From an uncultured Planctomycetaceae bacterium (GTDB taxonomy: Bacteria > Planctomycetota > Planctomycetia > Planctomycetales > Planctomycetaceae), in the NCBI GenBank assembly GCA_903921605.1, contig CAIXQV010000966.1, positions 1 to 10,339 on the forward strand: a DNA stretch of 10,339 bases, written 5' to 3'. The translations under genes and the position numbers were made by a program. Below are positions 1 to 6,752 of this stretch, piece after piece (position 1 is the first letter of the stretch; every line of letters begins with the position of its first letter). The notes under the pieces were generated by a model. That model saw only the letters and a program-made list of their open reading frames with translations. It was not told the DNA's origin and did no database searches.

Positions 1-2318
1 ATCTTTGCTGACAACTCTCTCACAGTAAACGGCTTGGAAATCAGATCGGCAACGCCCACTCGAGCCGCGCCGATTCGCAGTTGATCGTCGACATATCCCG
101 ATGTCACGGCGACTGGAAGGTCGGGACAGAGATCTCGCACGGCGGCAGCAATCTCGAGGCCTGGCATGACGGGCATGTTGTAGTCTGTGATGACAATTTG
201 AAACGCGGTCGGATCGTTGCGAACCGCATCAAGTGCCGCGAGCGGATTGTCGTACGCACTGACGGTATATCCCATGCGCTCCAGCATCAGCCTTGAGATC
301 TTCAGAACAGACGCATCATCGTCGATCAACAAGACATGCCGACTCTCTTTGGGCGTGGGTCTGTCAACTGCGGCTACAGTACTTGCGGCTACAGAGACGG
401 CGGCCACAGGATCATTGGTCAGGGTGTGCTGAACTGGTTCATTCTCAAGCGGCCGGTCAGGAGTATCGCCCACGACTTCCGGGAAGTAGATGCTGAACTT
501 CGTACCCTTGCCCGGCTCGCTGTCTGCGTGGATAGAAGCGCCGTGCGATTTTACGATCCCCTGAACAACGGACAAACCGAGTCCTGTTCCTTCACCGAGG
601 GGCTTTGTCGTAAAGAATGGTTCGAAGATTCGTTCCAGAATCTCCGGAGCGATTCCGGGGCCGTCGTCACTGACGGAGAGCCGGACAACTCGGGAGGTCT
701 GATCAAATGGACCTGCAAGCAGCGGACAAATTGCCAGTTCAGGGGCATTTGCGTTAATCAGTTCGACGCCGATATCGATCGTACCCGATTGACTGCCAAT
801 CGCCTGCGCGGCGTTCGTGACGAGGTTGATGATGACCTGCTCAATCTGTGTCCTGTCAGCCAATATCCACGACGGTTCCGCTGCACAGTGAACCATGAAT
901 GAAAATCTGACTGGCAATGTGGATTTCAACATCGCCATCGCATCATGAACAACGGCTGCAAGGGGGATACGTCGCAGCTCTGTCGGTTGCTGTCGGCTGT
1001 AAGAAAGAATCTGCTGCACGAGATTTCGGGCACGGGTTCCGGACCGATAGATTTCCCCAAGGTACTGCGCGAGTAACTCATTTTCCCGGATTTCCTTCTG
1101 AGCCAGTTCTGCGTTCCCAAGGATCGCGGCGAGAGCGTTGTTGAAGTCATGTGCGATGCCGCTGGCGAGTGTTCCAATGGCTTCCATTTTCTGCGATTCA
1201 CGCAGTTGAGATTCCAGCGATTCTTTGGCTGCGTCCGCCACCACTCGTTCCGTGACGTCGGTGATAAATCCATGCCACAGAACGGAACCATCCGGTTCCC
1301 GTTCAGGTGTTGAGCTACCAGCCAGCCATTTTTCCTTGCCGTCGATCTGGATGCGAAATTCGTGAGACCACGGTGTCAAATTGCGAGCAGATGCCTGAAT
1401 CGATTCCTTGATCCCTGCAAGATCGTCAGGGTTTGCTTTAGCGATGATACCAGTGGCATCCTCCAGAAGATCTTCTGGACAACTGCCGAACAGATTTTTC
1501 AGACCCTCGCTGCTATACGGCATAGAGATTCGACCATCGGGGTGAAGTCGAAACTGATAGACGGCCCCTGGTATTCGGCTGGTGACCTTCTGCAGAATCT
1601 GCAGGGCCTCATTCCTGGCTTCTTCCGCATGCTTCCGTTCTGTAATGTCTCTCGCAAAAACGAAAAATCCGATCACGTTTTGATCTGCATCAAGGTCAGG
1701 AACATAGTTCACGAGAAAATGGCAGGCCTTGTCATCCGAAGGCCAATAGACGCTTTCAAATGCGACCTTCTCACCCGCCAGTGCCCGGCGAGTAAACGGC
1801 TCCACCTGCTGAAAGAGATCTTTCCCCAAAACTTCGGGCATCGGGTGTCCTATCACCTGCCCGTTGGATCTTCCAAAGAAGTGTTGATAGCGATCGTTGG
1901 CGAACCGGTAACAAAGATTTCTGTCGATTCGAGCGACCGGCCCTGGGGCATGGTTGGCCACCAGCACAAGTTCGCGGCGGCTTTCTTCCAGAGCCAGCTC
2001 GGCTATTTTCCGATCCGTCACATCCTGATGAATGACGATTACACCCGGCCGAAGCCCCTGCATTCGAGTCACGTGCACATAGAACCAGCAAGTTTGATCC
2101 GGCGAATAACTCGGATACTCCATTGAAAATTCTGACTGGCGTCCTTCCAGGACCGCTCGTATTCCTGCCAACAGCTGAGCTGAATTGGTATGGCCGCATT
2201 CCCTGCCAGGCAGATTGCACATCTGCAGATAGTTGACCCCAATCGGATTTGCCAACTCAGCCGAGCCACCGTTGTTTCTGGAATGCCGTCGCCATGCCTC
2301 ATTGACAGTAATGATCAC
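1..2318 (-). CDS. Hybrid histidine kinase, C-terminal piece: PAS-PAS-PAS-HisKA-HATPase_c-REC (partial, runs off left edge)
   Basis: This is the kinase and receiver part of a hybrid sensor kinase that autophosphorylates on His and passes the phosphate to its own Asp. Reading leftwards it contains the rest of a broken PAS domain ending in VTDRK, a PAS domain ending in [10 protein letters not shown], a PAS domain ending in TDVTERV, then HisKA with GIAHDFNN (His codon 1149-1151). HATPase_c follows, with the N box [25 protein letters not shown] and GEGTGLGLS. After an Ala/Val/Thr-rich linker comes a receiver with LLIDDD, phospho-acceptor ITDYNMP (Asp codon 183-185), VTSGY and KPF (Lys codon 33-35). 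All catalytic motifs are intact and no membrane segment is visible, so it is probably cytoplasmic. The GTG at 2316-2318 is the first usable start in this frame, but PAS-like sequence continues up to about 2366, where the frame joins the upstream piece after one missing base. The receiver is nearly complete at the edge. Domain calls are firm; the start is not. Confidence 0.85.
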   Translation of the reverse strand, partial: MIITVNEAWRRHSRNNGGSAELANPIGVNYLQMCNLPGRECGHTNSAQLLAGIRAVLEGRQSEFSMEYPSYSPDQTCWFYVHVTRMQGLRPGVIVIHQDVTDRKIAELALEESRRELVLVANHAPGPVARIDRNLCYRFANDRYQHFFGRSNGQVIGHPMPEVLGKDLFQQVEPFTRRALAGEKVAFESVYWPSDDKACHFLVNYVPDLDADQNVIGFFVFARDITERKHAEEARNEALQILQKVTSRIPGAVYQFRLHPDGRISMPYSSEGLKNLFGSCPEDLLEDATGIIAKANPDDLAGIKESIQASARNLTPWSHEFRIQIDGKEKWLAGSSTPEREPDGSVLWHGFITDVTERVVADAAKESLESQLRESQKMEAIGTLASGIAHDFNNALAAILGNAELAQKEIRENELLAQYLGEIYRSGTRARNLVQQILSYSRQQPTELRRIPLAAVVHDAMAMLKSTLPVRFSFMVHCAAEPSWILADRTQIEQVIINLVTNAAQAIGSQSGTIDIGVELINANAPELAICPLLAGPFDQTSRVVRLSVSDDGPGIAPEILERIFEPFFTTKPLGEGTGLGLSVVQGIVKSHGASIHADSEPGKGTKFSIYFPEVVGDTPDRPLENEPVQHTLTNDPVAAVSVAASTVAAVDRPTPKESRHVLLIDDDASVLKISRLMLERMGYTVSAYDNPLAALDAVRNDPTAFQIVITDYNMPVMPGLEIAAAVRDLCPDLPVAVTSGYVDDQLRIGAARVGVADLISKPFTVRELSAK

Positions 2319-2971
2319 TCCATTCTCGTCAAGAACGGCGATGTGCTTTGACAGGGAGTCAAATACGCAACATGAAATTCTTCACTTGCCCGCAGTGCGG
2401 ATTCTGCCGCCTTGGTCGCAGTGATGTCTGTCAGCACAATCCGCTGCAGAAACGCGTCGTATGACTCCTGAGAAGTGTTGGAGTCGAGCTTAACCCAGGT
2501 CGTAGTTCCGTCTTTGTGACGCAAACGCATTTCACAGGATTCGGTTTTGCCAGAAATCAACAGCTGGTGACGATGACCATAAAAAACATCCTGATCTTCT
2601 GGCACAATGAATTTACTAAACCGGTTCATGGCGATCGAACTGCGAGTAACTCCGAGCAGATTGCAGAATGTCAGATTGGATTCCAAAATCAAACCATGAA
2701 CGTCCAGCGTGCAATACCCGACCGGGGCGTGATTATAGAGATCGAAATACCTTGAACGGGACAGATCCAACTCGGCCTGTTTTTGCCGGAGTTCTTCGTT
2801 TTGCAGTTCCAGTTCGATCTGATGAACTCGCAGTTCATGAATCAGGGTCTGCATCAGCTCCGGATTCATGATCTCGGCGGTTCTGGCAATCACCTGAGAT
2901 TCGTGGCTAACTTTTTGTTCCGCGTCCTGTCGCAGGGTTTGTGTGTCGAGAATACGCAGTGGACGGTTCAT
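2315..2971 (-). CDS. Hybrid histidine kinase, N-terminal piece: coiled coil plus PAS (frameshifted from the downstream kinase)
   Basis: This 218-residue piece is the sensory N-terminus of the neighbouring kinase. Residues about 25-70 hold a helical stretch containing HQIELELQNEELRQKQAELD, which commonly precedes PAS domains in bacterial sensor kinases. Residues about 70-195 form a PAS domain (YNHAPVGYCTLD at its start, MRLRHKDGTTTWV in the PAC part, LTDITATKAAE at the end). A second PAS starts at ALRASEEFHVA and then loses sense, ending in out-of-frame residues and a TGA at 2315-2317. In the next frame the text resumes as FDSLSKHIAVLDENG, so this is one ancestral gene with one base missing, or a sequencing or assembly error. 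I chose the ATG at 2969-2971 because a GGAG lies nine bases upstream; the open frame also reaches a TTG at 2984-2986, but that codon overlaps the likely ribosome binding site. No His kinase domain is present on this piece. Confidence 0.75.
   Translation of the reverse strand: MNRPLRILDTQTLRQDAEQKVSHESQVIARTAEIMNPELMQTLIHELRVHQIELELQNEELRQKQAELDLSRSRYFDLYNHAPVGYCTLDVHGLILESNLTFCNLLGVTRSSIAMNRFSKFIVPEDQDVFYGHRHQLLISGKTESCEMRLRHKDGTTTWVKLDSNTSQESYDAFLQRIVLTDITATKAAESALRASEEFHVAYLTPCQSTSPFLTRME
2318..2384 (-). other. Frameshift zone inside the second PAS domain of the hybrid kinase
   Basis: On the minus strand the upstream frame is meaningful through ASEEFHVA and the downstream frame through FDSLSKHIAVLD. 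The downstream frame has a TGA at 2382-2384 and the upstream frame a TGA at 2315-2317, so the shift lies between them. Restoring one G near 2366 would give a seamless VAVFDSLSKHIAVLD. The shift needed is -1 in the direction of translation. No classical X-XXY-YYZ slippery heptamer occurs in the right phase, so mutation or sequence error is likelier than programmed recoding. Confidence 0.75.
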
Positions 2972-2980
2972 TGCGGTCGA

Positions 2981-2984
2981 CTCC
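2981..2984 (-). promoter_or_regulatory. Ribosome binding site of the hybrid kinase
   Basis: GGAG lies nine bases before the ATG at 2969-2971 on the minus strand. It decides the start: the upstream TTG at 2984-2986 overlaps this motif and has no comparable site of its own. Confidence 0.5.
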
Positions 2985-3016
2985 AACGAGATAAAACACT
3001 GGGTTTCAGGAACTCG

Positions 3017-3060
3017 GTCAGGGTGGTCAAGTTGTTGCGAGTCAAGTTGAGAGTCAATAG
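3017..3060. repeat. Four spaced GTCA motifs upstream of the kinase gene
   Basis: On the plus strand GTCA occurs at 3017, 3026, 3041 and 3053. The copies at 3026 and 3041 are identical over nine bases (GTCAAGTTG). On the minus strand these read as TTGAC-type boxes 46-89 bases before the kinase start. They could be operator half-sites or -35-like elements, or chance; no -10 hexamer at good spacing was found to pair with them. Confidence 0.3.
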
Positions 3061-3124
3061 GTGTTAGTGCAGATCAATACGAATCAAGTCAGCCGCGGGG
3101 CCGCAGCGGATTGTCGATTTCATC

Positions 3125-3182
3125 GTTTAACGGCAAGCCGAAGGCGTCGTTGCCGGATGTCGCCTGCGGCTTGCCGTTAAAC
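3125..3182. repeat. Stem-loop with 22-base arms downstream of the CheB/CheR gene
   Basis: The left arm 3125-3146 (starting GTTTAACGGCAAGCCG) pairs with the right arm 3161-3182 (ending CGGCTTGCCGTTAAAC). Twenty-one of 22 positions match, with one A-G mismatch (3141 against 3166) and a 14-base loop. It starts 88 bases after the stop of the CheB/CheR gene on that strand. It has no clear T-run, so it could be a terminator of that gene but looks at least as much like a dispersed palindromic repeat. It makes read-through into the kinase gene less likely. Confidence 0.7.
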
Positions 3183-3210
3183 AAAGAAGCAAATGCCTGA
3201 TTAAATCAAC

Positions 3211-3226
3211 AACACGCCGGCGTGTT
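3211..3226. repeat. 16-base perfect palindrome AACACGCCGGCGTGTT
   Basis: The eight-base half-sites AACACGCC and GGCGTGTT are perfect inverted repeats with no spacer, about 44 bases past the stop of the CheB/CheR gene and close to the larger stem-loop. This could be a dimeric regulator site or part of the same repeat cluster. With no loop it is a poor RNA hairpin. Confidence 0.6.
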
Positions 3227-3269
3227 CCGGCTGACACTATCCATCCACCTGCCAGGGAGACTGTACCGC

Positions 3270-6200
3270 TTACTCCCCCGCTTCCGCAATGGACCTAATC
3301 AATCGCTCGGTCGTTGAGATCGCATAGGTTTGCCCGGATTCATTGACCAGTGTTGAGATCGTGACCCAGACATCAAGCATTCTGCCATCCTTCGTCATAC
3401 GTTTCGTTCGCAATGGCTGCGGTGGTTCTTCGCAATTATGCGTGAGAACACGCACGAAGAAGTCTTTTCGCAACAGCTCAGAAGCACACTCCCTAACGTT
3501 CAGCGACAACGCTTCGGTCTCACTCCAGCCATACATCCGAACAGCAGACGGATTCCAGGCGATAATGCGGCCATCCAGATCATGCACCGTGATGGCGTCA
3601 CTGGAATCTCGCACAACAACCGCCAGACGAAGCTGATCGTTCGCCTTGGCGAGTGCTTCTTCAACGCGTTTCGGTTCGGTAATGTCGACAAACGTAATGA
3701 CGACACCTTCGATCACATTTTCCAAAGTTCGATAAGGTCGAATCCGCATCATGAACCAGGAACCGGACGTCGTCTGCACCTGCCGTTCGCGAGATTCCAG
3801 AGAGTCAAGCACTGCCTGCGCATCGACCAGCAGACTATCGTAACCCACCAGATTCGAAACGATGTGACCGACCGGTCGCCCCACATCACCGGGAATCAGA
3901 TTGATCAACTGAGCCACCGTAGGCGTAAATCGAAGAATTCTACACTGCGGATCGACAAAGATCGTTGCGATGCCCGTACCGGATAACAAGTTGTTCATGT
4001 CGTTGTTGGCACGAGACAGATCCAGCACCTTCGCCTGCAGCTCCGCATTGACTGTCGACATCTCTTCATTGATCGACTGCATTTCCTCACGCGAGGTTTC
4101 CAGTTCTTCGTTCGTTGACTGAAGCTCTTCATTGACGGACTGCATCTCTTCGTTGGACGACTTCAATTCTTCATTCGAACTCTCCAATTCTTCCTGAGTA
4201 CACTGCAGATACTCATCGCGAGCATGGAGTTCCTTTCTCAAAGCCGCTATGACTGCTTCGGCTTCCGAAGACGCCGCCGGGGCTTTGGCCGCTTCGCCAG
4301 AGAAAGCCGCTGGGGACAGAGCAGTCGATGGCTCCGCCGCCTGTTGCAGAATGATCAGGTACATCGACACGTCCGCAGGATTAGCGGCCTCATCGACTCC
4401 TGTTAGCGTCAAAGAAATGACGGGGCAGATACTGAGCTCCACTTGAGTAAAATGGCCGTTGGTTTTGACAGATAATCCCGGGGCGTGCACGATCTCCGCA
4501 GTCGCCACGACCCGTTGCAATGATACGGCAAGGTCATGCCTCAGTCCTTCGCGAGCCATCCTCAGAATGTTATTGATGCCTGCTTCACCCGAACTGGGCT
4601 CCAGATACAGGCCTGTGCGACCATGCAGATAAAGAATGTCGCCATTCGCTTTCACCAACGCGGCCGAGACACCAAGATGGTGCAGCAAAGTTTGTTCAAC
4701 AAGTTCACGAAGAGGACGTTTCACAGGGCCGGCCACCTTTCCGGAGATCTTTGGCATAGTCGTATCAATTGCGTGCAGAGGTGCCAGAGCTCGTCCGCGG
4801 AACGAGTTCAGCAGCTTAGCTTCACCAGCTCGTCGCTGATAGAGCTTGGCTTTTCGATCAAGTGTCGAGAATAAATCGTTGAAGTCACTGATTCCCTCCG
4901 ATGTACCCAGAAACAGAAAACCGTTCGGTCTGAGTGCAAAGTGGAACAGAGGAATCAGCTTCTTCTGCAGTTCGGCCCCCAGATAGATCAAAACATTGCG
5001 GCAACTGATCAAGTCAAGCTTCGAAAACGGTGGATCTTTGTTGACGTCATGCTCTGCGAACACCACCATCTCTCGAATGTTTTTCTGCACGCGATAGCCG
5101 CTGCCATCTGGTTCCGCGATGAAAAATCGCGACAGCCGCTCCGGAGTCATGTTCGACGCAATGTTGATGGGAAACACTCCGCCCCGCGCTTTTGCGATCG
5201 CTCGACTATCGATGTCAGTGGCAAAGATCTGAACCGTGATATTCCTGCTGCTTAGATCCATCTGTTCGCGGAGCAGAATCGCGATCGAATAAGCCTCTTC
5301 GCCTGTCGAACATCCGCAGATCCAGATTCGAATGACTTCATTTGTTGAAAAATCAGTCAGTGACCTGGCAGCAATGAGCTGAGGAATCACGTCAGCTTCA
5401 AGAGCCTGAAATGCTTCGGGATCACGAAAGAAATTTGTCACCCCGATCAGCAGATCTTGAAACAGTGCTTCTATCTCTGCTGGCGATTGCTGCAGATAAT
5501 TCACATAGTTTTCAATGGTCTCAATCTGACGCACTGCCATCCGACGTTCGATGCGGCGAAAGACGGTGCTTGGCTTGTACTGAGAAAAGTCGTGCGAGGT
5601 CTGAGATCTCAACAATCCGAAGATCTTCCTCAGATTAGCGCCGACTGCAGGTTCAGGCCCTACAAAGGATGGCGGCAACTTCCCAAACAGTAGCGATGTG
5701 TAGTTCATCACTTGAGCGATCATTTCTTCCGGCGGCAACTCATAATCAACCAGTCCCGTCGCGATCGCACTGCGCGGCATGCCGTCAAACTCGGCGGTTT
5801 CCGTCTTCTGAGCGATGACCATTCCGCCTTCGCCCTTGATGGCTCGAATGCCAAGCGTGCCGTCGCTGCCGGTCCCGGACAACACCACGCCAATGGCTCG
5901 CTGATGCTGGTCCTGAGCCAGTGAGCGAAAGAAGAAATCGATCGGCAGTTGATGTCCTCGCGGCTCGGTCGGTTCCAGCAACTGCAGAGTCCCGTTCAGC
6001 AGGGCCATGTCATGACCGGGAGGAATCACGTAGACATAATTCGGCTGAACTGCCATCCCGTCTTCGACTTCAACCACGGTGAGCGAAGTCGAGCGTCCCA
6101 GAATCTCCGCAAGAATACTCTTATGAGTAGGAGCCAGATGCTGAACCAGTACGAAGGCCATTCCCGGATCAACACCCTCGGGAATTCCAGACAGGAATTT

Positions 6201-6299
6201 CTCAAACGCAGCCAATCCACCTGCCGACGCACCAACGCCGACGATGGGAAAGGATCGCATGGATGATGGTGCTTGTGAAGATTCGACGACGGGCAACAT
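3270..6299 (-). CDS. CheB-CheR fusion with coiled coil and two PAS domains
   Basis: This 1009-residue cytoplasmic signalling protein joins a chemoreceptor-type methylesterase to an SAM-dependent glutamate methyltransferase. CheB (about 15-200) has the expected triad: Ser25 in GVGASAGG, His54 in LVQHLAP, Asp146 in SGTGSDGT. CheR (about 220-490) has the helical N-domain (YKPSTVFRRIERRM, VTNFFRDPEAF), the SAM loop WICGCSTGEEAYS, IFATDID and DLISCRNVLIYL. A further region (about 530-655) is followed by a strict NEEL-type heptad coiled coil (about 680-770), a PAS domain (about 770-875, ending VDITEPKRVEE) and a second PAS (about 890-1000, DSSDAITVHDLDG). There is no CheB receiver domain, and no kinase domain after the PAS pair. 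The ATG at 6297-6299 is chosen because AGGA lies seven bases upstream and homology begins at once; the frame stays open upstream to about 6740 but that stretch looks non-coding. Such fusions are a known family; the signal and methylation target are unknown. Confidence 0.92.
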   Translation of the reverse strand: MLPVVESSQAPSSMRSFPIVGVGASAGGLAAFEKFLSGIPEGVDPGMAFVLVQHLAPTHKSILAEILGRSTSLTVVEVEDGMAVQPNYVYVIPPGHDMALLNGTLQLLEPTEPRGHQLPIDFFFRSLAQDQHQRAIGVVLSGTGSDGTLGIRAIKGEGGMVIAQKTETAEFDGMPRSAIATGLVDYELPPEEMIAQVMNYTSLLFGKLPPSFVGPEPAVGANLRKIFGLLRSQTSHDFSQYKPSTVFRRIERRMAVRQIETIENYVNYLQQSPAEIEALFQDLLIGVTNFFRDPEAFQALEADVIPQLIAARSLTDFSTNEVIRIWICGCSTGEEAYSIAILLREQMDLSSRNITVQIFATDIDSRAIAKARGGVFPINIASNMTPERLSRFFIAEPDGSGYRVQKNIREMVVFAEHDVNKDPPFSKLDLISCRNVLIYLGAELQKKLIPLFHFALRPNGFLFLGTSEGISDFNDLFSTLDRKAKLYQRRAGEAKLLNSFRGRALAPLHAIDTTMPKISGKVAGPVKRPLRELVEQTLLHHLGVSAALVKANGDILYLHGRTGLYLEPSSGEAGINNILRMAREGLRHDLAVSLQRVVATAEIVHAPGLSVKTNGHFTQVELSICPVISLTLTGVDEAANPADVSMYLIILQQAAEPSTALSPAAFSGEAAKAPAASSEAEAVIAALRKELHARDEYLQCTQEELESSNEELKSSNEEMQSVNEELQSTNEELETSREEMQSINEEMSTVNAELQAKVLDLSRANNDMNNLLSGTGIATIFVDPQCRILRFTPTVAQLINLIPGDVGRPVGHIVSNLVGYDSLLVDAQAVLDSLESRERQVQTTSGSWFMMRIRPYRTLENVIEGVVITFVDITEPKRVEEALAKANDQLRLAVVVRDSSDAITVHDLDGRIIAWNPSAVRMYGWSETEALSLNVRECASELLRKDFFVRVLTHNCEEPPQPLRTKRMTKDGRMLDVWVTISTLVNESGQTYAISTTERLIRSIAEAGE
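4041..4187 (-). repeat. Tandem heptad (NEEL-type) coiled-coil segment within the CheB/CheR protein
   Basis: Residues 705-753 form seven consecutive heptads with no skip: LESSNEE, LKSSNEE, MQSVNEE, LQSTNEE, LETSREE, MQSINEE, MSTVNAE. A hydrophobic Leu or Met opens each unit and a Ser/Thr-rich patch follows. The DNA repeats loosely every 21 bases. This resembles signalling helices that link input to output domains and suggests a parallel dimer between the CheB/CheR part and the PAS pair. Confidence 0.7.
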
Positions 6300-6306
6300 G
6301 AACAGG

Positions 6307-6310
6307 TCCT
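6307..6310 (-). promoter_or_regulatory. Ribosome binding site of the CheB/CheR gene
   Basis: AGGA on the minus strand sits seven bases before the ATG at 6297-6299. It supports this start over the longer upstream open frame. Confidence 0.5.
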
Positions 6311-6648
6311 GCGCCAGGAGCACGTGGCAATGACGATTCGAAAGGCTGAGGCATCTTAGTTGGCAGCGTGTTGAAAGAGAGTCTGGAACACTCCGGCGTC
6401 TGATAATTCGCAACGTTTTTTTGCCGCCCGAATGCTTCGTAAACGGCAGACCAGTGGGTTCTGGCGAGACTGGCTGCTGCGATGGGAAGCTGACGACAGT
6501 CGGCTCGGCCCCCGCCCGACCCTGCGTCGGCGGAACCTGGGTTTGGAAGCTACCATAACGATGGAAGACTGCGTGATTATGAGGGACTTCCTGAAAAGAC
6601 GTGGGTAATGATGAGCCCGGCAGGCAGGACCTACTGGACTGCGTACAC

Positions 6649-6677
6649 TTGAATTCGCGGTCTGCGGTTCCCATAGT
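6649..6677 (+). promoter_or_regulatory. Possible sigma-70-like promoter for the secreted-protein gene
   Basis: TTGAAT at 6649-6654 and CATAGT at 6672-6677 are 17 bases apart, each matching four of six consensus positions. Transcription would start near 6684, giving a leader of about 70 bases. Matches this weak occur by chance, so treat it as a candidate only. Confidence 0.2.
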
Positions 6678-6740
6678 CATCGAGAACTGGTCGGCGATTT
6701 GAGCTGGAATGAATACACATCCAGAAAGTCGACCTCGCAC

Positions 6741-6746
6741 AAAGGA
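6741..6746 (+). promoter_or_regulatory. Ribosome binding site of the secreted-protein gene
   Basis: AAAGGA lies six bases before the ATG at 6753. It selects this ATG, which also puts the signal peptide directly at the N-terminus, over the in-frame TTG at 6699. Confidence 0.7.
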
Positions 6747-6752
6747 ATCACC

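Larger units (their letters stand above)
6300..6752. other. Divergent intergenic region between the CheB/CheR gene and the secreted-protein gene
   Basis: These 453 bases carry the upstream regions of two divergent genes. The CheB/CheR frame stays open through 6740, but the encoded stretch has no recognisable domain, is rich in Ser, Arg, Pro and Cys, and would need a GTG start at 6738-6740 or an ATG at 6678-6680. I see no convincing gene in either strand. A weak promoter-like pair occurs at 6649-6677 on the plus strand; no good candidate was found for the minus strand. Confidence 0.55.

Noticed and set aside
336..902. Plus-strand open frame of 188 codons
   Set aside because: It lies antisense to the receiver and ATPase part of the hybrid kinase, whose motifs are unambiguous on the minus strand. 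No domain is recognisable in the plus-strand reading.
1362..2126. Plus-strand open frame of 254 codons
   Set aside because: It is antisense to intact PAS domains of the hybrid kinase; the protein has no recognisable family and is a shadow frame.
2315..2384. Programmed -1 ribosomal frameshift in the kinase gene
   Set aside because: No X-XXY-YYZ heptamer occurs in the correct phase in the shift zone, and no strong downstream hairpin is apparent. A lost base explains it more simply.
4041..4187. Tandem DNA repeat or CRISPR-like array
   Set aside because: The 21-base periodicity comes from coiled-coil heptads in a coding frame; units diverge at the DNA level and there are no spacers.
6363..6378. 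TGGCAG...TTGA resembling a sigma-54 promoter
   Set aside because: The -12 GC is missing and the spacing is wrong, so it does not meet the sigma-54 consensus.
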